A stretch of DNA of 64,000 nt from Brachyhypopomus gauderio (GCF_052324685.1 NC_135220.1:2876216-2940215); one strand, 5' to 3'. Shown: positions 33,690 through 47,129, counted from the stretch's first letter. A program made the numbers and translations. The notes: generated from the letters alone by a model not told the origin.

Positions 33690-35999
33690 GAAATAAACAT
33701 TTCTGTTTATTAATATTGTCAATATCCCACAGCACAAGAGCCAGAACAAAGACAATGAGCAAGGGAGGAAAGAAAAGGTCACATCCACAGAAGACATGGC
33801 AAGAAGTCTCTGAATCTTCATTAGTTCACCTCCAACAGGACAGGACAAGCACGTCACGAGATAAACCCGCAGGTCTAATGTGGTTCTGCAAGTCCTGCGT
33901 CTTCTTCGGGAGGAAGAGAGGGAGGGGGGAAAAAAGGAAAGAAAAACAAACAAGAAAAGCACAGTGGGCAACAAGGCCTGTGTTCATTTCTGGGTTTTTA
34001 TGCATTATGCTTCGTTACGTCACTCAGAGTGTATGTACCAAAACGGTATACTTTAGGTTTGTATTATAGGTACCTATGTAAGCTTTAGGATTAATGGTAA
34101 GATGACCAGGGAAATTGAACAATTTAAGAAAAACAAACAAAAAGTAAATGTGTGTTGTGTTGTGTGAGGTACACAGTTCATAAGGCAAAGTCTGCAATGA
34201 TGCAGTGTTGTTTCTCCCTATATTACCCACTGGTCACGCTGGGTATTGCTACACAGTAATATTCTCTGCCCGTTTAGGTGTTGATCTGTGAGTAGTAACT
34301 GAAGCGCAGGGCATTTCAAGGCTATACACGAACAAAGGGAACTACACACAATATTTGGACATGAAACGTTACGGCTCTATGATGCATTTGTTTAGTTTTT
34401 TTTTTTTGCAGAAAAGGAAAAGCACAATGGTCATAACAAATCACAATAACACTTTGGTTGCTTGAGAAAGACACTGGCAGTACTAGTCACATCAGACTCT
34501 CTTTAAAAGCAACTATGTACAACAAAAAGATCAAGCAAACAAAAACGGGCAAATTCTCGAACGCATCACTACTCCTGAACAGTGGAATCAATTGCACAAA
34601 ATAAAAAAACAACTGCCTGCAACAAATAAAACAAAAGAAACACTTCAAGTGGTACTGAGGTGAAGAATGTCAGATACATGACCCTACACACAGGTTGGAC
34701 ATCCTGCAGAGATTCATTCATAGATCATCAAATCATCAGACTGGTTTGGTGTGGATCGCCTTGTTTTCGTCCGACATCTGCACTCATTCTCCACCCTTTG
34801 CTGTATCCTCTAGATTTCAGATATTTTCAAAATGATCTCCATCAAAACACTTTTCAGTAAGAATGAGAGGTCAGGGGCCTACAAGATTTCAGTGACCTTC
34901 AGCACACCACAGCAGGACATCGGCCTGATCCATCTAGAACCTCTTGCTCAGGGACCCCATCATCTCCACGTGAGCCTAGAAGACAACTCAAGACGAGAGA
35001 CGGCTGAAGGAAGAGTCACAGAGCAGCCGCCACGTCTTCCCCACCTCCAGCACCACCACGAAGGCTCTGCATTTCACCACAGGCAAAACACAAGACCTAC
35101 TCTGGCACGGGTTCTGCTGCAGACAGGCGGAGGATGGATCACATCATCCTGCCCGGACGGTCAGCGCTGCATGAAAGCACCAGATCCTCCGTGAAGAGCT
35201 GCTGGAAGGGAACCAGAGCTGCGGAGTAACGCCCAACACACCAGAGAGGGAGCGCGACCACTCCCCCCCCCCCCCCAAAGCACACAGCCATGAGGCAGTT
35301 ATTCAGCAGCCTGTGTTGGTGCAGCGCTCCTACACGGGTTTGTGGAGGATGCGGAAGGCGATTGATTTAGAGAAGGTGAAAGTGTACTACTCAACAGAGA
35401 TGGGACAGCAAGAAATGTTGCCTATTCTATCATATCCAGAATAGATAGCATATATGTTTATATTTCTTTATCTTCCATATTTACAAAGAACATTTTTAGA
35501 ACATATTTAGACCATTTACAATACAGACAGATCACGTGAGAATACAATTCTCATCAGTCTTTAAATGGCAAAATGGGTAACCAGACAGTACTTTAGTTCA
35601 GTTTGTCAGTATCAGCGATGGACCCTGGTGTAGTGTGATCATTATGCATCGGGTTGGTGGTTCTTCTCCAGGGTCTAGTGTTTTTTTTTTTTTGTTTGTT
35701 TGTAAAAATGCCCTTTTAAGGCAACAAGAGCAGGACGGCCACAGGTTGTCTTCATCCCACACGGTCAGTAATGTTCCTTCATACAATGTACTTCCTTCCG
35801 CTGTTGGTAGAACTCCCTTAAATATGAGGTAAGGACTGCCAAGTCTGTCCCAATGCTGGATCTGAGCAGATGAATAAGGTGTTTGTTTCCCTCTCTCCGT
35901 TCTCTTCACAGGGGGGACATCGAGTCACGAAAACATCCCATCCCAAGTCTTCCACTCCTCCCCCAAATTGGCAACGCATCTCCCCTCAAATGGGTCGGA
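33690..35999 (-). other. rnf41: Probable rnf41 3' UTR
   Basis: From the rnf41 stop (36000-36002) leftward there is no competing gene. A minus-strand AATAAA lies at 33706-33711 (tttatt on plus) and would end the transcript near 33690, giving a 3' UTR of about 2.3 kb. Poly-C at 35264-35276 and A/T runs are the only repeats seen. The length is inferred from the signal alone. Confidence 0.5.
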
Positions 36000-37233
36000 C
36001 TATAAGATCTCCTCAACACCATGGGCAAAGATCATCACCAGGCCTGGCTCCAGGATCATGTCCTCGCCCATGTGCTGGTTCTCACAGGCCATCACCACCA
36101 CGGCCTGCTTCCCCGGGATGCGCTTGGCCACGTAGTTCTCGTAGTAGCGGCGGTTCATCTGCCGCGTCTCCAGCGTGGCCAGTCCCTGCGGCCAGTTGCG
36201 CTCGTGCGCGTTCTCGATCAGGTCGTTGACGATGGACAGCGGGCAGCCGCTGTCGATCAGCGAGCGCTTGATGACCGCCTGGAGGACAGCATCGGGCGTG
36301 GAGATCATACCGCCCCAGCGGGTGACGCGGGCCGGCTGTAGAGAGTTCACCCACCTGAAACGACACGAAAACAAAATGAAAATGGGAATGAAAACAAAAC
36401 AAAACACATGGGCAATTTGACTGTGAAACTCCACTTAAGGAAACAGAACCAAGACATTATTAGACGATTTGATTTTTTAAATAACTCTTGTTAATAAGGT
36501 GCCTTTCTCACTCTCAGGGATACTTTGCAAGTGAAAGGGTTCCTTGTGGTCTTTTCTTATTTAGAGTGACGTGTATGTAACGGTTACATTTTAGCAAACA
36601 GAGGCTAGAAGCAGGAGACATATGGCATCCCCCACGGGCGTTCCAGGGCTGAGAAGGACAGCAGGCAGGCAGCACTTACTCCAGGATCTCGTTATACTCT
36701 ATGCTCTCCTCCAGGTTCTGTAGGTTTGGGTTGGCGCTGCGGATGGCCCTCATATAGGCTTTAAGGAGCTGGATGTCACGCTTCTGCGCACACACGAAAA
36801 ACAAACCACGAAAAAGACAACTGTTAGTGTTTTTAAAACCTGTATCAGGCGATTCTCTTACAGGAAAGTGTCTGTAGTGTGTGAAGAGGTTGGTGCTTGT
36901 TGCGATAGAGCGGACATGTAAAATCACCAACCCACGGTGGACGTGGGGTCTCCAGTGCAGGAGGCCGACGCCCGTCCCTCACCTGCTCTGCCAGCTGGTG
37001 CTTGTGCTCGGCCGCCGTCTTCTCCAGGTCGGCGATCTTGGTCTGCTGCAGCTGCACCACGCTGCGCAAGTGCTTGATGCAGTTATGATTGGGCAGCTCG
37101 TCCTTGGGCATCTCCAGCCTGGAGGAGGAGACGGGCAAAGTGAACGAAGCTGCAGACGTCTCTCCCTCCAGCGTGCCGCGCACACACACACACAGACCCA
37201 CACACACACACCCACACACACACTCACAGACAG

Positions 37234-37264
<31 letters not shown>

Positions 37265-37783
37265 GACACAGCCGGGACACAGATAGCCTACCACTAGTGT
37301 TTATTACAACCGATGTCTTAAAATAATCGTTCAATTTCTTATAAAAGTATGTTCTAAAATATGAATCAAGCTAGCATCCCCCTTATCAAATTGCCTGCTT
37401 AGGCCCAAGCGTGTCGAGCCCAAGCGTGTCGGCCCCAGCGTGTCGAGCCATGTTGGGGCGCGGCCGTGTTGTCTCCTCACCCACAGCCGTCCTCGCAGGT
37501 CACGGGCCGTTTGGGGTTGTGCTCGCAGTCCTTGAGGTGCGAGTGCAGCTGGTCCAGGCGCAGCGTGGCCGTGCAGCCGAAGCCGGCGTTGTCGCACGAG
37601 ATCTGCAGCTTGGACAGCATGTTGCGCATGATGCGTGGGACGGGCCGGAGGTGGGCCAGGGTCACCACGGTGCGGTCCACCGGACAAATCTGCTGCTGCG
37701 CAAACCACTGCGTGATGCACGCGTTGCAGAAGGCATGTTCGCAATGCGGGGCCTTGGGAAGGAAGGGTGAGGGGGGGGGGGGA

Positions 37784-37837
<54 letters not shown>

Positions 37838-38368
37838 AGGACAGAGAGAAAATTGATTAGGGTGTAACTCGAACTGCATGCAGTTCTTGACTGCTACACC
37901 CTTCATCAAGAAGAAAACAAGAAACGCCCTCATCTTGTGAAGACTTTTTATGCATCGTTTCAGTCAGATATCCAAACTATCTCTACTTTCATTTTCAGAC
38001 TTGTACACAGACCACACACACCTTAATATCCTGCAGCAAAATCACCTAATAAACACTAACAGACATCACATCCAGAGACCCATCATCAGCTTCTTCAAAA
38101 CAAAGAAAGTGAAAGCAGGTTGAAGCTTTGCTCCTCGTCTCGTCTTTGCAAATTACGGCAGCCTTACATATTTAGTTGACGTGTTCCCATGGTAACTGAA
38201 CCCACGACCTCGGTGTGAGCGGCTGGGTGGCCGGGCGTCTTGCAGAAGGTGAGCGGCGGACAGGTGGGCGGTTCCTACCTGCACGGGCTCCTCCAGAACT
38301 CCACTGCAGATGGGACAAAGCAGATCCTCATCCACTTCCCCCTGGAACCTGGTGACGTCGTAGCCCAT
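36000..38368 (-). CDS. rnf41: RNF41 / Nrdp1 RING E3 ubiquitin ligase, complete
   Basis: Exons 38279-38368, 37481-37752, 36983-37118, 36680-36783 and 36000-36354 join in frame to 957 nt, 318 aa (human 317). The start MGYDVTRFQGEVDEDLLCPIC is diagnostic. The RING runs from C18 to D56, with C18, C21, C34, H36, C39, C42, C53 and the family's Asp at the last ligand position. A TRAF-type zinc-finger region (CDNAGFGC, CEHNPKRPVTCEDGCG) follows, then a coiled coil (about 135-170) and the C-terminal substrate/USP8-binding domain from about residue 190 (NSLQPARVTRWGGMIS, ETRQMNRRYYENYVAKR). In the family it ubiquitinates ErbB3, BRUCE and other targets. The only oddity is one extra C-terminal Leu after VEEI. 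Confidence 0.97.
37177..37260. repeat. CA-rich microsatellite
   Basis: An imperfect (CA)n tract with CC and GA interruptions lies in the rnf41 intron between exons 3 and 2. A (GA)n run lies at about 37785-37831 in the intron between exons 2 and 1, close to the exon 2 acceptor. Confidence 0.9.
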
Positions 38369-38394
38369 GGCACATTACCGGCTCCTGGTGACAC
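38369..38394 (-). other. rnf41: rnf41 5' UTR part of the first coding exon
   Basis: Upstream of the ATG, a strong acceptor (cgctgcag) ends at 38395. This exon therefore carries only 26 nt of 5' UTR, and at least one non-coding exon must precede it. Confidence 0.65.
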
Positions 38395-41300
38395 CTGCAG
38401 CGACACGCGGCCAGAGAGGCCAGGGGGGAGACGGTCAACGTGGAGTCAAAGCAGCAATAAAAGAGGCCATCTGCCCCCCCCCCCAAAGTATATAAATAAA
38501 CCGTCCAACAAATGGTGCACTTGCACAATCGTGGCCCGTCTGCAGGTGTAAGAGCGTGTATGGTGATGCGGGGAAATGAGACGCAGTTAGATAACCACAG
38601 CTGAGACGTGCGCTTTTGGTTCAAATGTACCTCATCTCATGAATAACCAAATGTGCCTGTGTGTACAGAACAAAATGATATGCAATTGTTCCATCTCTAC
38701 TATGCAATCAAACTCAGATGAGGCTATTTTCTTCCGATTTCAATATTTATTTCTTTATTTTTAACAGACATGACTGGTGGATGTTGATTTAGATCCATTC
38801 CAATGTTCCATTTCAAGAAGAATAAATGACAAACGTATACAGGAACATTTTTGGTCAACTTACCTTTTAATGGAAACTTCTTACATAAGAATGTGCAACA
38901 AGCTACAGGACAAACCACCAAATGAAATAAATATCAACATCTTTACTTTTTTCAAATGAAAACAAGCACAGCAGGTGATAAAACACACAGCAGATCAGTG
39001 TCCTTCTATGATGCAGACAGCACAGGCTTAACACGCTCGCTTAACACAAGGGCAGCCAAGCTACACAAGCACGGCCAGCACCTGTACAGTGGGTCCCACA
39101 CAGGCTAGTGCAGAAAAGTGATGTTTATTGATCCTCCAGGAGACTGATGCATTCTCGCATCCGCTGAAGGTCAATTCATACAGGTAACGCACGCATGAAG
39201 GGCTGGCCAGCGGTAGCTTACAGCTGAGAAGTCTCCTTCTGGACTTCATAGTACACTGAAAGCTGTAATCCACATGGCTGCAGGTGCTTCTCTGAGCCGT
39301 CCAGATGGCGTGGGTGCGGCAGTCTGCCCCCCTCCCATGATTATCACTATTTATTCTACATTATAGGTTTGTTAACAACTATATTAACTTGGGATCAAAA
39401 AACAAATTGGACAATTCCTTTCTGGTGCTGCTGAACCTTCTCTGAACTGGCTTTAACGACATGGCCTTCACACCGCCCGCTCCATGGTCCGTGATGAACT
39501 CTTCTCCCCAGAAGCTGCTCCAGGGCGGTGAAGACCGGAATGACGTATCCTGCTACAGTCGTTGACGAGCTGAATTTCTTTCGCGAGTTCCTCAAACACA
39601 GCGAGGTGGGTGAGCTCATTATTAAATCAGTCCCCATGGGGAGGTGGGCTGAATGTGGCCAACAGCTCCAGCCCCACCGCGCACACCGCCCAGCACACAC
39701 CTGCTCCATCAGCGACGGTGCCACAGAGTAGGTGGTTTCCATTTTGGAGGAACAGGAAGTTGCAGCCCAGTATCCCAGAGCGACCCACTACGCCTGGATG
39801 TTGTGAGCTGATAAAACTGAGTGGTTCAGATGGTCCACAGCAGCAGTGGAAGCTCCCTCATCTCCAAATGTAATGCGTGTGCCCTGCAGGACAAAGCTGC
39901 GAAGATACCCTCATGCACTGCTTTGGTCATCTATCTAGGGTTGTCTCGCAACGCCACGCTGGGCTCATCTGTTCCACCGCTGCTGTCCAGACTGGTGGAA
40001 TCATGGCATTTCTTGGCAGTGTACAAGGACTTCAAATCTTCGTCGACCCACTGAGCAGTTCAGCACTGACTCAACATTGACATCAAGTTCATATCGGATG
40101 TCCAAATGTCTGTAAAACTAATTGCTGCTTTGGAACAAACCTGTAGCGGGCTGTGTGCGCAGCGTGATACGAGATTAAACAATTCTGGTACTGCACAGTC
40201 TGAGAAGTAATGGCTGCTTGCCGTTGGGAACCTTTGACTTAGGTAATGTGTTACATTTCTAAAGCATTTCCTTGACTACAGAAAACAGTTGATTATCCAG
40301 TGCTACAAATTCCCCGATTTTCCTGGTCATGTCTTTCGTCTTTTCACTGGTGAAGAAGGAATGTGGGATCTGCTGGCATGGGACTAGTGGAACCGAGTGT
40401 TCTCGGAGATGCTCCTTCACTCACTGTGAAGAACTCCCACGCCGAAGACACTAAACACTCGACTGGTATCGGACACATCCACAACAACATCAGCCCCGGT
40501 CTCACCAACACCACGCGAGTTTTTAAAGGCAGCATTTGTGCCGCAGACACCCTTGTGTGGTGCGGAGTGTAAAAGCAACTGGCACAAAACTGGTTCTAAG
40601 AGGCTGATGGGCCAGTCACCGGTTATGGCCAATCAAATCGAAAGCTGGAGAACTCAAGTCGCCAGCCAAACAAATGGCCACATCTCTACTGGAAAGGCTT
40701 AGATGAAGCACCCATCCCAGCTGATGAAGAGCTCTTAGAGCACTGTTAAGAACACACCATCACTCCAATCGCTGGGAGCAAAGGCCGGTAATGCAATAAT
40801 GGTTCCTGTACAAAGACCTCCTCCCTGTTCCTATTAAGAGACGGCGTTCTGGAGTCAGACGGCTGACTGAGGCAGTGGAGCATGTGAACGCTGTGGAGAG
40901 TGAGATTACGGGTGATGTCCTACACTAGTGATCTGTGCACACTCTTCTGCATGCTGTAGTACTCAGGAAGCCAGCTCCAAGCTTAAGTGGCACGCTGGAT
41001 ATCCCATTTCAGGGCCGGCCTATTTTTGTGGTAAGGGTGGAATTTTTTCAGCCTCTTCTGACGCTTATGAAGAACCCAATTTGAATGCGCATCAATCCAA
41101 AGCAACGGCCTTGCTCCTCAACCTCAAAAAAAACAAAAACACGCTGGCATAAATGTGCTGCTTCCAAGGACAGACTCTTGGAAACCAGCACAAACTTCTC
41201 ACTAAGCAGACCAACAGGGAGCTCAGGTCTGTGTGAACTGCATTCTTGACATTGTCCCTCTCTTTCATCGTCACTGGGTGTGCCTACGCCAAGATAATGC

Positions 41301-43242
41301 ATCCCAGTATAGGAAAGAAACCAAAGACACGCTTGTATACTCTAAATAAAACCCTTCCCCTTCTGACCTTTCAAAGCTTTTTCTTTTTAGGGATCTTTGT
41401 TCATTACTAAAACATATCTCTTCTTCCGAAACAGATGAACAAAATATGGAATCAAGGCCCCAGTGTAACCAGAATTTCATTCAGGACCAAAAATCCTGTG
41501 CTGCTTATTAAATTACATGGTTCCCGCCCTGGTCCCACCTACAAAATGAAGTGTTGTGTGCAAGCTTGCCAAAAATGAGACACGCCTACTTCTAACTTGA
41601 CAGCCGCACTCACTCTGATGTGTGGACAAAATCTGTCTTTAGCCATTCGTGCATACGCAGAGCACCATCTCGTCATCCTGAGATAAATATTTCCATTTTG
41701 CTTGGCTGTTTAATAATGAGAGTGAGACCACTCAAGCCATTAGCTTAATGAATCGATTATGTTAGTATCATGCTAGTCGGGGAAGTGAACTTGCAGAGGC
41801 CACAAGCTTTTAGATAAACAATGCTTGATAGCAACGACAGTTAAGCAACATCCCATCCCAAGATCTCAGAAACAGCATTAGGCTGGAGCTATTATCACAT
41901 TACAATCTGTTGGAGTGAACAGGCTGGTAAATTGGATAAAATTAGATTTTGAAGGGAAAAAAAAACAAAACAAAAACAACAAGAAGTATTGGCTAATTAA
42001 TAACCTGATGAATGTGTTGAAAAATGGCGTTTGAAAAGGCGTTAAAAATACAGAATGTCATATGCTGAGGTGCCAGAATAAAAGCTTTGGCTCTGTTTTC
42101 AACTGGAGGCCAAGAGAAGCACAGAAGCCGTATGTTTCTACAGCGGCCACGTCTACATGCAGCTAGCACAGCAGGGCACGGAGTGACGAAAAATACATCA
42201 GTGCCACATCATCAAAACAATCTGAAAGAGGACAAATACAAGTTCACAATGGGGATGAAAGGGTGATTGCTTCATGGTACAATTCCCAGAGGTTAGTGGT
42301 TACTTATCATTATAACAGTGGTTGATTACCTCGGTTTGAGAAACTCCAACATTAATCGCAGTCCAGCATCAACCAGTGGGAACAAACCTTTTAGAAAACA
42401 TGCTTTTTCAGAAACTTAACAAAAATACTGACATATACCACAATAATCATTTTATTTTTTTCTACCATTTCATCTGGAGTGCAGTTAGATATGCTCACGA
42501 AATGACCCGAAGCAAGAAAGCGTCACACACCAAGACGAGCACAACCGGCAGCCTCTCAGCCTTTACTGAAAACCAGCGCTTCTTCTGAGAGAGCCGAGAT
42601 GCCCACATGCCACGCTCTCTGCTACATTACCAACATGATCAAACGCTCTTTCTTCACGAACAGCACAATTCCCCAAAAGAACAGCATGACGAATAAAAAC
42701 AAACCCTGAAGTTGTTCTGAGTCCAGATCAATACCCTACTACCACCACCACTGACTGCCATTTCTACACGTCAACACTGAATTCACCCTGTAAATCATTT
42801 ATGTACATAAATCATTCTACTTAAAATCATTAGTGAGAATTTTTATTACAAAAGTTATCACCGTGATGGCTGTATAAGATTATAATTAACCTTTCGGACT
42901 AACCCAATTTTAGCAATAGCTTGTTTATGTGAAATATTGAAGGCGTCTGAATGAACCTGGACATGTGCTCTGGGCTTCATGTGAAACTGAAGACCTCACC
43001 AAATGACGCAGCATGCTAACCCACCAAGAGATTATTCATCTTATTCAATCTATAAATTTACAAATAATGAATTTAGAAAATTTAGAAAAGCACCCTTAAA
43101 GACACAATCAGAAGGGACTGATGCCATAAGGCACCAAGAAGCAGGGCTGGGATTTCATTGGTAGACAGATAACAGTCAAATGTGCACATGGAAACATTCA
43201 CAACGCACGGCTGACAGGAGGCGGAGTGAGAGAAACACGTAC
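38395..43242 (-). other. rnf41 5' intron with unidentified coding-like fragments
   Basis: No confident gene. Between about 39400 and 41340 several open stretches in shifting frames have a coding-like texture (plus-strand peptides such as SVPPLLSRLVESWHFLAVYK near 40000 and DEAPIPADEELLEHC near 40700). Frameshifts and stops break them up. This may be a decayed transposon or pseudogene of unknown identity. The remainder is AT-rich with nothing named. Confidence 0.3.
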
Positions 43243-43324
43243 CTCATTCAAGTGCTGCCATCAGACGCTCTGTCGATCAGCCTTCCTCATGGGTCACACG
43301 GCCTCGTGTGAAAACGGCATCTTC
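43243..43324 (-). other. rnf41: Candidate rnf41 non-coding 5' exon
   Basis: An 82-nt segment has a good acceptor on its upstream side (tttcag, AG at 43325-43326) and a consensus donor (GAG|gtacgt at 43241-43242) on the minus strand. It fits between the CpG promoter at about 45.9 kb and the first coding exon. Confidence 0.45.
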
Positions 43325-43714
43325 CTGAAATGAAAAACCATTAGGCAACATTAATCCTCCATCGCAATCCAAACAGCAAGCCCTGAATCTGCCCGACTGG
43401 AGGCTCGTCCAGGTGCTCTGCGCTACCTCACAGTGCTAATGAAAGACCTTCTCCATAAACTACTCAGAGCGTTGGTTCATTCTCCATTTTCAGAGCAAAT
43501 AATAAGATCAAGCCGTGTAAGCTACATCCCTTAAACAAAGAGGAAACTCAAACCCCTAAAAGGATTAGGAAGGAGTGAAGTCCACCATTCAAAACGGATG
43601 GCGTGACAAAATCTTAGGTTAAACCAACTGTTCGGTAAATGGAATGTTTCATGATTAACATTTCATTCACTGTTACTGGGGGGCGGGGAGAGCCATCGGT
43701 AAGAACATCAATGA

Positions 43715-43785
43715 AACCTAATCCCAAATGTGAAATCTAATCCCAAATGTGAAATCTAATCCCAAATGTAGAACCTAATCCTGAA
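43715..43785. repeat. About 19-bp tandem repeat, four copies
   Basis: The unit aaacctaatcccaaatgtg repeats about four times with minor changes. It is intronic or intergenic, with no inferred role. Confidence 0.8.
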
Positions 43786-44009
43786 TGGGAACGACAGATT
43801 TTCACCAGTTAAAAATCATACCTTCACACTGCCTTGATTTCCTTTACCTCATTAACATTATAACAGCAATTATTATTACACTCACTAACTGTGAACGAAA
43901 CAAGAGAGGACGCTTTAGATGTCATGATTTCTTTTCATAGACAGAGAAAGTAAACAGGATTTGAGGTAAATCCAAAAGCCAAATGAGAAACAGGCTATTC
44001 TAAAGGTCT

Positions 44010-44049
<40 letters not shown>

Positions 44050-44095
44050 TTAAAATGCCTCAGGATGCTAGATGCATATTCTAACCATGCCTGCC

Positions 44096-44135
44096 AGAGG
44101 ACTTTTAATCTCTGAACTTGGAATTGACACCACTA

Positions 44136-44137
<2 letters not shown>
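44096..44137 (+). mobile_element. Partial copy of the 49-bp inverted-repeat element
   Basis: The stretch aggacttttaatctctgaac, followed by a near-identical ggaattgacaccactaat, matches one arm of the element at 48805-48955 with a single visible difference. The CA microsatellite directly follows it. Confidence 0.7.
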
Positions 44138-44168
<31 letters not shown>

Positions 44169-45908
44169 ACAACAGCAGAGACGAAACTAAAGCTGTCCTG
44201 TATATATGTTGTCAGCTTCAGCTCAGTTATCTACACAGTCCTCTTATTTTCACAGCTTACTTAGCGCTAATCCTCAGAAACAAAAAATCAGATGTGTGGG
44301 GAGTATCAAGTTCTGTGCACTAGTGCCATATAGACCTCTATACAGTATAGATCCCTCCCCCTTACACATTTGAACAATAGATGTTCAGGCCTGCTAAGCT
44401 ATATAAGATATATAACTGTGCTGAAAGGGTTAAACGGGGAATCCTCATTTTTTGCATATCTGCCAGCCTATCACAGATGGGGGGAAGCGCCCCACTTGGA
44501 TGCTGGTGACCTAATTTCAGCATAGCAACACAGACAGGAAGGCATGATTAGAATATGCAGCCTGCATCCTGAGGCATTTTAAATACCTTCACTTGGCAAC
44601 CCAAAGGTGGGCAGTGTTGCCAGGTCCACCCCTCCTCATGCCACAGAAAGGGCATTTGTAACCGTAAACATCAGACTCAATACTTTAGTGTTTTTATTAA
44701 CCACATGCGTTGTTGAAAGCAGGCTTTTAAACTGCTGTTACCTCGAACACTGTGATATGACAAAATACAGTGTTTGTTTTACATATACAGAACGACAGAG
44801 AAGTAACTGAGGCACAAGTACTCCGTCCCCTTTCCAAACATCAATGCTCACATCACCAGTGGTCTAGCTTCCGAGTTCTCTGTTTGGTCATGATTTGAAA
44901 TTATAGCTTTGGACAAGAACAAATTCTTATTTGGCTTTATAGCTTTAAAACGTGGACAAAGTAAAATTGGTGATCAATACGATTATACGGGTACATTTTT
45001 TTAAAGGATTCAAAAACAGACGGTCCTACCAGCCATGTAGCTACATAACTAAATGTATTAGCTGGCTATGCCTCCCAATGTGCACCACGGATTCCTGAAA
45101 ACAGTCCAAGCTAAACTAAACACGTAAATAAACTAAACAAATAAATAATTAGCTATGTATCCACATACCAACCTAACTTTGTGACCCAAAAATAACCCAA
45201 TACCCAATTTTAAAGCTGTTAGTTATCCCAGCTAGCACAGTTAGCTAACTATTCTGACGGGCTTGTGGTGAGCCAACAGCTGGGCTTACATTTACAGAAC
45301 TCGGTTAACCCACACACACCGGCTCGCCTGTCGGAGCAAGCGAGCGGTTACCTCAGCGTTATAACGTAACGCGCGCTTGGTTAAACCAAGCTAGTTAGGA
45401 AGCTAACGTTGGTTAGCTATGAGCGGACCAATTACCATAGATAACCACTAGCCAGCTAGCTAGGCTAACGTTAGCGAACCAGAGCTAACGGCTATCTGCG
45501 TCAGCATTCGGCTAACTTAGCTAGCTAGCGGTGCTATCGCACGTTAGCTAAATAACTTAGTTAATTCTTAACTAAAGGAACTTATACTTATTTATTTACT
45601 CATTTTACTTATTTAGCTTATACTTATTTATTCTTGACTAAAGGGAAGTTATACGAGTAATCAGAGCGGTCATCACATTCCTGTTTGAGCTAGCTAGCCA
45701 TGCTAGCCACATAGGCGCCCGTGCACACCGTGTTATGCTACACCCAAACATGCTAGTTAGCTAGCCAGCGGGCTAACGGAGACGTCTTCGCCAGCTGACT
45801 GGTTAGCCCGTTAGCTTACCAACTCAACCAACTCGGACGATTAATGGACCTCACAGCGCGTTAACCAGCTAGCTGTCAAGTGTTTGCGACGCAGTTTGGG
45901 CGCGATAC

Positions 45909-46025
45909 CTGTTCCGGTAGCCAGACACGTCCTCGAGTCGACGAGATTATTTCGATTTCTACACTTTCGTTTGCTCATCTGTAAAACGACACCGTTTTCT
46001 CTTCCTTAGCCAAACGGATGTCACT
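45909..46025. promoter_or_regulatory. CpG-rich, possibly divergent promoter of rnf41 (minus) and slc39a5 (plus)
   Basis: The minus strand shows a donor at the end of a CpG-rich segment (GAACAG|gtatcg, exon edge 45909), suited to a first non-coding rnf41 exon. On the plus strand a consensus donor (CACTT|gtaagt, exon edge 46025) could belong to an slc39a5 first exon that would join the acceptor at 47127-47128. If both are real, the two genes share one promoter of about 100 bp. Confidence 0.4.
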
Positions 46026-46335
46026 TGTAAGTCCGGCCCTCGCGGTCCTGTGGTTCGGTGTGCCGCTTCGCTACCAGGAAAAGGGGGGGTGACACAAGCA
46101 TCATTAAAACCCTGGACAGTAAAACTCTACCATAATAATCACCATTTTCTTCATTTTTTTAACTATTCAGTTACATTAGGAATGTGGTTGCATACTTGTT
46201 GTACGGATCTGCCAAAATGTTATAATAGGTTTTCTGTTATTAGTGTAATTTCGTGAAGTTCAAAAAGCTGCGTACTGAGGAATGCACGCCTACATTTTTC
46301 CATTCTAGCATTTACGCCTGTGGCCGCCCTGTGAC

Positions 46336-46570
<235 letters not shown>

Positions 46571-47129
46571 ATCTCTTATAAATCATTTATGCCCTGACCT
46601 CCTAGTTGATCATCTACTTGACCTGCTGTCCTCTGGCAGACGTTTCAGGTCTATCATATCATGGACAAACAGACTTAAGACTGAACCTTAAGTCCGCCAT
46701 ACTGATGGAGTGACACCCCCCCCCCCCCGACTTTGTGTCAGTGTAAACATTAACTGCAGCCTCCGCAAGTGCCTCCGATGTCATACTGCTGGTGTAAGGT
46801 AAAAGGTAAAATAGACGCGTGAGATGTGATCATATTGGTTCTCAAAACATGAAGCAGCGGAATTTCGGGTAAGGAACGTTTGTGGTAAACGTTTTAAAAT
46901 GGTCGTTTGTTCTATATAAGTCGGTAGGTCAGAAATAGATTTTTATTACCTTAACGGGTATACAATATAATTTTACAAGTCTTAAATCTTTTAAATTCCA
47001 AACAATTTCTCAAAAGCGCCATGCTACGAGATTATTTTGGCTACTAAATACTTAAGACTTTGTTATAGATCATTCCAAATGTGTGGCTGTGTTCGATAAA
47101 ATAGTAATAATAATATTTTTTTTCTTAGG

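Larger units (their letters stand above)
43325..45908. other. Candidate rnf41 5' intron with repeats
   Basis: No gene-like ORF. It holds (GT)n at 44013-44047, (CA)n at 44138-44168, a half copy of an inverted-repeat element at 44096-44137, and from about 45200 a segment dense in GCTAGC and GTTAGC words leading into a CpG-rich promoter. Confidence 0.5.

Noticed and set aside
37411-37867. Plus-strand ORFs opposite rnf41 exon 2
   Set aside because: They are antisense shadows of the GC-rich RING and zinc-finger exon plus the adjacent (GA)n tract.
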